From Defluviimonas aquaemixtae (lineage in GTDB: Bacteria > Pseudomonadota > Alphaproteobacteria > Rhodobacterales > Rhodobacteraceae): DNA of 64,000 nt. Location of the stretch: positions 58,521 to 122,520 of the forward strand of contig NZ_OMOQ01000004.1 of the NCBI RefSeq assembly GCF_900302475.1. Reading direction: 5' to 3'. The position numbers and the translations under genes are program-made. Positions 59,332 through 64,000 of the stretch are shown here, one piece after another; the first letter of the stretch is position 1, and each line of letters starts with the position of its first letter. The notes under the pieces are model-generated. The model had not been told where the DNA came from and searched no databases. It saw nothing but the letters and a program-made list of their open reading frames with translations.

Positions 59332-60583
59332 GGCGGCCGGGGTAAGGTGCGCGCTCGCACCCACCGCTCGAGGACCAAAGCCGCAAGTTGCCCCGCCCCG
59401 AATCAATGCGCGCAAGCGCCGCCGGGCAGCGCCCGACCGCCCTCCGGGCGGGCTCCGCGACAATGCCGGTGGCTATCTGTTCGGCGGCAATGCACGCGGC
59501 GTCGAAAAAGCCGGTGAAGATCGGCCGGAAACCGGTGAACCACAGACCTGGATTGTTCGGGTCGCGCTCGCCCATCGGATGATTGGGCTGCCCGGAATCG
59601 TCAAGCACGCGGAGATGACCGAGCAGGGATGCCAGCCCGGTGCGATAGCCGGTCGCTGCGATCACCACTTCCGGCGCGCAGGAGGTCCCATCGGCAAGGC
59701 GGACATACCCCTTGTCGAAGCCTTCGACGCGAGGAACGACCCGGAACCGCCCGGCTCTCAGCGCTGCCACGAAGCCGTCGTCGAGCGCGAAGGTGACACC
59801 GTCGCGCAGCATCCGGGTACCGCCGCCGTCGGGGTGGCGCGGCAGCCCGTAGCGCCGGAGGTTGCCCAGAAACAACCGCTCAGTCACCTTGAATGCCGGA
59901 TCAAGAGCACCCGTAGGTAGCGCCGCGAAGAGCCGCGCCAGCCGATGCATCGGGAAGCCGAAGACCCGCGTCGGCAATACTGCGGGGCCGTGGCGGATCG
60001 ACACCTCGACCTCTGCCGGATTGTGCCGCGCGAGATGATTGAGCACGTCGGTCCCTGAGTTGCCGGCCCCCACGACAAGCACACGCCGGCCGTCGAAGCG
60101 GGACACGTCGCCAAGATCGGCAGAATGCAGGAACTCTCCCGCATACTCATCGCGCCCCGGCCAGTCCGGGATATGCGGGACACGGTCCCGGCCCGTCGCG
60201 ATCACGACATGCGCGGCGGCGTAAACCCCGGCCTTGGTCGAAACCCGCCAACTGGTCGTCGTTCGCGCGATGCCTGTCACCTGCGCACCGAATTGGATCG
60301 GCACGTTCAGCCCGTCGGCATAGCGCGCCAGATGCGTGACGACGGTGTCGCGTTTCAGGAAGACGCCATCCGAACGCGGCGCGTCCTGACCCGGCAGCCG
60401 CGCAAAGCGGCGGTGGATATTGAGCCGCAGCGCGGGATGGCGCCGGCGCCAGGGATCGGCGACCCGATCCCCGGCTTCGAGTATGGTCACGGGAATATCC
60501 CGTTGGGCGAGAGCCTTTGCGCAGGCAAGACCCGAGAGCCCGGCGCCGATCACCAGGACCGGCGTCGCATTTTCCTGAGTCAT
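59210..60583 (-). CDS. Flavin-containing monooxygenase-like NAD(P)/FAD protein
   Basis: 457 residues with an AAAGGAAA ribosome site. FAD loop VIGAGLSGLACAKA (11-24), NADPH loop VVGAGNSGTDVLNH near 170-184, GEFLHSADL near the FMO motif and VIAATGYRTGL. It resembles CzcO/YUCCA-type enzymes. After about residue 390 (GIVAEPARRAV) the rest looks non-homologous, Ser/Arg/Cys-rich and antisense to the rmuC end, so the natural stop may have been lost. Last of three minus-strand genes. Confidence 0.87.
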   Translation of the reverse strand: MTQENATPVLVIGAGLSGLACAKALAQRDIPVTILEAGDRVADPWRRRHPALRLNIHRRFARLPGQDAPRSDGVFLKRDTVVTHLARYADGLNVPIQFGAQVTGIARTTTSWRVSTKAGVYAAAHVVIATGRDRVPHIPDWPGRDEYAGEFLHSADLGDVSRFDGRRVLVVGAGNSGTDVLNHLARHNPAEVEVSIRHGPAVLPTRVFGFPMHRLARLFAALPTGALDPAFKVTERLFLGNLRRYGLPRHPDGGGTRMLRDGVTFALDDGFVAALRAGRFRVVPRVEGFDKGYVRLADGTSCAPEVVIAATGYRTGLASLLGHLRVLDDSGQPNHPMGERDPNNPGLWFTGFRPIFTGFFDAACIAAEQIATGIVAEPARRAVGRCPAALARIDSGRGNLRLWSSSGGCERAPYPGRLTAWTSSAARCGACHPRAQAPRSRNCRAGRRVCRRARRPW

Positions 60584-60606
60584 GTAATTTCCTTTCAGGT
60601 GTATTG

Positions 60607-60822
60607 TCAGAGCTCGATTCGACCGAGCGGATCGGCCCGCCGAACGACGCGGCCTTCAAGCCCGATGTCCCGAAGCAAGTGATCCGACAGGCGGGACAGC
60701 ACGATCATGTCGTGCCGGGCCCGTCTCTGTTCCCGCAGCCCTTCGAGCCATTGTCGAATGCCCGCGGAGGGACGCCTCGGAAGATGCGTAAGCGGAGCGT
60801 GTGGTTGAGTGGCGAGTTCCAT
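60607..60822 (-). CDS. DUF1127 small protein (YjiS-like)
   Basis: 71 residues. The C-terminal LSRLSDHLLRDIGLEG is the DUF1127 signature, preceded by an Arg-rich helix (WLEGLREQRRARHDM). Ribosome site AGAAGGGA. Small DUF1127 proteins in alphaproteobacteria affect RNA turnover and phosphate/stress responses. It lies 27 bases after the methyltransferase and 23 before the monooxygenase gene, so it is part of that operon. Confidence 0.88.
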   Translation of the reverse strand: MELATQPHAPLTHLPRRPSAGIRQWLEGLREQRRARHDMIVLSRLSDHLLRDIGLEGRVVRRADPLGRIEL

Positions 60823-60849
60823 GTCGGTTCCCTTCTGTATCCAGCCCGC

Positions 60850-61932
60850 TCAGACGGGGGCGACGTAGTAGGCGTTGATCGGGTCGTGCGGCAGTCGATG
60901 CGTCTCGACCGAGGTGAAGCCCGTGGCGGCGAGGTATTCCTCGGCAGTCTCGACGCCCCACATCGCACCTAATCCCGGCCCGCCCTGACCGATCGAGATC
61001 GGCGGGCAGTGCATCGACGAGATCGTGTAGAGGAGCGGCGCGAACGGGTTGCCGATGTTCTTTTCCAGATCGCGCGAACCGCCAATATCCTGCATCAGGA
61101 ACATGCCGCCCTTGCGAAGCGACCGGTGTATCAGCGCCAAGAAGCCGCTTGGGTCCGCCTGGTCGTGGACAGCGTCGAAGGCGGTCACCAGATCGAACTT
61201 TCCGACCGACTGCGCCGAAGACAGGTCAAGGGCTTCGAAGCGGAGGTTCTCGATCCCGTTTGCACGCGCTTCGGCATCGGTCGCGGCAAAGGCGTCCGCG
61301 CAAAGGTCGAACCCATGGAAACGACTGTTCGGGAAATCCCGCGCAAGCCGCAGCATCGCCTGCCCGCCGCCGCAGCCGAAATCGGCCACGTCGATGCCGT
61401 CCTCCAACCGTTCGGTCAGTCCGGGCACAATCGGCAGGATCGCTTCCGCCAGACTCGCCACGGCAAGCTGCGCGCTGTCTTCAGCCATCACTTCGTGGAA
61501 GCGGTCGAAATACCCGTAGCAGAGGCCCTCGCCAGTGCGGAACCGCTCCAGCATCGCTTCCTCGACCGACGCCGCGACACCGATGAACTGGGTCGTGACG
61601 GCCATGTTGTTCGGGCTGGCTGCACGGTTCAGGTAGGCGGCGTGTTCCGGCGGCAGAGTGTAGCTGCGCGCCTTCGGGTCATAGGTGACCACGCCCGATG
61701 TCACCATCACACCTAGCCATTCACGCAGGTAGCGTTCGTTCACCCCGGCTTTCCGGGCGAGCGCCTCCGAGGTCAGGCCGGCATTTGCGGCAAGCGCATC
61801 GAAGAGGCCCGCGCGGTGTCCGAGCGAAGTCATGACCGCTAGCGCCGCTTCGTTCAGCGTGCCGACGAAACGGTCTGCGAAGGCTTCGGCCTTGGCATCG
61901 TCGAAGATCGGATCTTGGGTCTGATCAGTCAT
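60850..61932 (-). CDS. Class I methyltransferase with N-terminal winged helix (Rv2258c-like)
   Basis: 360 residues from the ATG at 61932, which has a perfect AAGGAG site. An N-terminal winged-helix dimerisation region (LGHRAGLFDALAANAGLTSEALARKAGVNERYLREWL) precedes a SAM fold with VADFGCGGGQAML and FHGFDLCADAF. Similar to mycobacterial Rv2258c and small-molecule O-methyltransferases. First gene of the minus-strand unit, divergent from a GlxA-type regulator. Confidence 0.88.
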   Translation of the reverse strand: MTDQTQDPIFDDAKAEAFADRFVGTLNEAALAVMTSLGHRAGLFDALAANAGLTSEALARKAGVNERYLREWLGVMVTSGVVTYDPKARSYTLPPEHAAYLNRAASPNNMAVTTQFIGVAASVEEAMLERFRTGEGLCYGYFDRFHEVMAEDSAQLAVASLAEAILPIVPGLTERLEDGIDVADFGCGGGQAMLRLARDFPNSRFHGFDLCADAFAATDAEARANGIENLRFEALDLSSAQSVGKFDLVTAFDAVHDQADPSGFLALIHRSLRKGGMFLMQDIGGSRDLEKNIGNPFAPLLYTISSMHCPPISIGQGGPGLGAMWGVETAEEYLAATGFTSVETHRLPHDPINAYYVAPV

Positions 61933-62072
61933 TATTATCTCCTTGAGCTGAATGAGGCGGTGGACATGCCGCCGCGTTGCCCAAGGGAATGGACTGCCCG
62001 CCCGAGTCGCAGTAGTATTGGAACGGATCAAAACGGTGATTATCGGACCATCTGGCGTATCTGAAGACCATC

Positions 62073-63092
62073 ATGACGATAGAAACGGCTGTTATCGGTT
62101 CGCGCTTCGCCGGATCATCGACACTGTTCTGCATCCTCGACGTGCTGGCCTCGGTCGGCCGCGACTGGGAAATGCTGCATGGCCTTCCCGCGAGCGAGCC
62201 GACCTTCCATGCCGCTCTCAGAACGGTCGATGCCGCGCCCTACTGGGACATCAACGGGCGCAAGATCACGCCGGATGCGGCGCTGACCGAACGTCCCGCG
62301 CCCGATCTGATCATCGTGCCCGACATGCATTTCGACCCAAATGGCGGAGTTCCTGAGGAGTTCGTCGCGGTGACTGAATGGATTGGCGATGCCCACGCTC
62401 GCGGCGCCATCGTCACATCGGTTTGTTCCGGCGCCGTTCTGCTTGGCGGGGCCGGTCTCCTAAAGGGGCAGGAAGCGACGACGCATTGGGGTTTCGCCGA
62501 CATGCTTGGCCGGAACTTCCCCGAGGTCAAAGTATGCCGAGAGCGGATTCTCGTCCCTACCGGCGAGGGCCATCGCGTCGTCACCGCCGGTGGCGCCTCG
62601 GCATGGGAAGACCTCATGCTCTACCTCATCGCGCGTTTCGCGGGCGCGGACGCGGCCCGCCGGATTGCCAAGATATATCTGATCGACCCCCACCGCGAAG
62701 GCCAACTAACCTATGCTTCGCTGACGGCGAACAGGCAGCACGACGACCAGCTTGTCGCCGAGGCGCAGATCTGGGCCGCTAGAAACTACGACACCCCCAG
62801 CCCCGTCGCGGCGATGGCCGAGCGCAGCCGGCTGACGGAACGCGGGCTGCATCGCAGGTTCAAACGTGCGACCGGGCAAGCCCCTGCAGCTTATATCCAG
62901 ACCCTGCGCGTCGAGGAAGCCAAGCAGCTGCTGGAAACGACCGACATGCCGATCGACGACATAGCAGCGGAAGTCGGCTACTCTGAACCCTCCAGCTTTC
63001 GTTCGGCGTTCCGGAAGCGCGTTGGTATCTCGGCCTCTGCTTATCGCAAGCAGTGGCGCGCGCTCGCGCCGACGGCGTTCCTGGGTGCTTAG
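62073..63092 (+). CDS. GlxA-family AraC transcriptional regulator
   Basis: 339 residues. The N-terminal 1-190 form a DJ-1/PfpI-like domain with the nucleophile-elbow Cys in SVCSGAVLLGGAGLL; the C-terminal AraC domain has VAAMAERSRLTERGLHRRFKRATG and PIDDIAAEVGYSEPSSFRSAFRKRVG. Probably an activator. Position opposite the methyltransferase-DUF1127-monooxygenase unit suggests it controls that unit; the effector is unknown. Confidence 0.9.
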   Translation: MTIETAVIGSRFAGSSTLFCILDVLASVGRDWEMLHGLPASEPTFHAALRTVDAAPYWDINGRKITPDAALTERPAPDLIIVPDMHFDPNGGVPEEFVAVTEWIGDAHARGAIVTSVCSGAVLLGGAGLLKGQEATTHWGFADMLGRNFPEVKVCRERILVPTGEGHRVVTAGGASAWEDLMLYLIARFAGADAARRIAKIYLIDPHREGQLTYASLTANRQHDDQLVAEAQIWAARNYDTPSPVAAMAERSRLTERGLHRRFKRATGQAPAAYIQTLRVEEAKQLLETTDMPIDDIAAEVGYSEPSSFRSAFRKRVGISASAYRKQWRALAPTAFLGA

Positions 63093-63145
63093 CTGTCAGC
63101 TCCGAGCAGCCACTGGCAGGCTGAACAATGCTGGATATCTGTATC

Positions 63146-63418
63146 TCAGGATCGGTGCTCACGCACCCTATCGAGCATGACTTGATCTGGCCACTCGTCC
63201 GCCCGTCCAACGAATGATGCCGCTTCCGATAGAGGCATCTCGGTGCAACGAAATACTTCCACCGCAACAGTCTGCAAGGGGTTTTCATCGCTAATGAATT
63301 TCAATGGTCCAGGAACGAGGGGTTTTTCACGCCAACGAATAGTCGACGGTTTCGCCCCGCTGACTATCAGTGGAGATAGGTGTGGCACGACGCCGAGAAA
63401 TTGAACGCTCCTAGGCAT
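63146..63418 (-). pseudogene. ASCH-domain protein, probable 3' frameshift
   Basis: From the ATG at 63418, HLSPLIVSGAKPSTIRWREKP and SFVGRADEWPDQVML are ASCH-like (an RNA-binding, EVE-related fold). The frame stops at 63146 after VREHRS; in the next frame DPEIQISSIVQPA continues, as expected for the family C-terminus. The protein is thus probably cut short by a frameshift near 63150, though a functional short form cannot be excluded. Confidence 0.6.
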
Positions 63419-63839
63419 TTCCGCAAGAATTGGGGTCTTGGCGAGCGTCAGCACTGTCTGCTCGCCCCAACTGTTTCCGACGTCGTTTTTTCTGCGACTT
63501 GTCCGAACGACGGCTTTTTTCATTGCGTTGCGGCGCGATAGTCTGCCGGTCCGCAATGGGAATATTTTCGGCAAGCGCGCGCAGCATGGATTGGCACTTC
63601 AGCAACGGGCTTGAAGCGAACTAACACGATCTCGAGACAGGCCGGGCATGGCTCTGAGCCGTGCCGAGAGCCGCTTTCTGCGTGACACATACGGCCCGCC
63701 CAGCCCGAAATTCGCGCGCAGCGTATCTCAGGCGGCGTGCGCAAGCCCTTTCGATTGGGTTAACGGGCATTCGAAAGCGCGTGTCCGTCAGCATCTTGGC
63801 GTTTCCTTCACGCGTGAAACGGTCCCGTTTCACGGCCTC
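63419..63839. other. Intergenic region with no recognisable gene
   Basis: About 420 bases. Several short open frames exist on both strands but none shows a family motif or good ribosome site. The right end contains interlocking palindromes (63807-63834), listed separately. Confidence 0.4.
63807..63834 (-). promoter_or_regulatory. Interlocking palindromes downstream of the alcohol dehydrogenase
   Basis: TTCACGCGTGAA (63807-63818) overlaps CGTGAAACGG-TC-CCGTTTCACG (63813-63834), giving three half-sites of CGTGAA. It lies just after the dehydrogenase stop. It could be a terminator, but has no T-run, or a regulator site. Confidence 0.4.

Positions 63840-64000
<161 letters not shown>

Overview
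The window is a GC-rich chromosomal segment of an alphaproteobacterium, most likely a member of the Rhodobacterales (Roseobacter/Paracoccus-type). Clues are a GcrA cell-cycle regulator, DUF3035, DUF3108 and DUF1674 proteins, a TIGR01459 HAD hydrolase beside a MaoC hydratase and ribF, a CIRCE-controlled groESL operon, and a non-pyrrolysine MttB-family methyltransferase. Nearly all of the window is coding. I saw no rRNA, tRNA, CRISPR array, insertion sequence or prophage.

Layout. 1-25160 is mostly housekeeping: a GreA/GreB-type factor, an EamA exporter, groESL with promoter and CIRCE, a TraB/GumN protein, a sulfatase, Mn-dependent pyrophosphatase, HAD, PhaJ-like hydratase, ribF, YcgN, threonine aldolase, an isomerase/hydrolase pair, prs, a CPBP protease, meaB, DUF3108-hrpB, argD-argF, gcrA and a two-gene ABC-2 exporter. 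25161-28121 is a block of four decaying genes, all on the minus strand (GNAT, LysE, SnoaL-like, homocysteine methyltransferase-like). Then come pnp with its terminator and a five-gene glycan cluster (30652-34805).

34839-41860 holds two peroxiredoxin paralogues, then an aldehyde dehydrogenase, an MttB-family methyltransferase and a TMADH/DgcA-like flavoprotein. The last three look like a methylated-amine (betaine) catabolic module. 41910-44939 holds truB, a DUF2233 protein, rbfA and dapB. 45362-59331 is a long plus-strand run: rsmB, heparinase II/III, purH, lspA, DUF3035, two M16 peptidases, a membrane-anchored AraC regulator, a sterol desaturase fused to DUF2147, mutL and rmuC.

The right end has a minus-strand unit (methyltransferase, DUF1127, flavin monooxygenase) diverging from a GlxA-type regulator that probably controls it, a probably frameshifted ASCH-domain gene, and the 3' end of a class III alcohol (formaldehyde) dehydrogenase.

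The points most worth follow-up are a repeat that begins at or overlaps the stop codon of three unrelated genes, the desaturase-DUF2147 fusion with a signal-peptide-like junction, the pseudogene block, the betaine-type module, the glycan cluster, and a cluster of GCAA/TTGC elements in front of the PhaJ-like gene. No wholly new defence or mobile system was seen.
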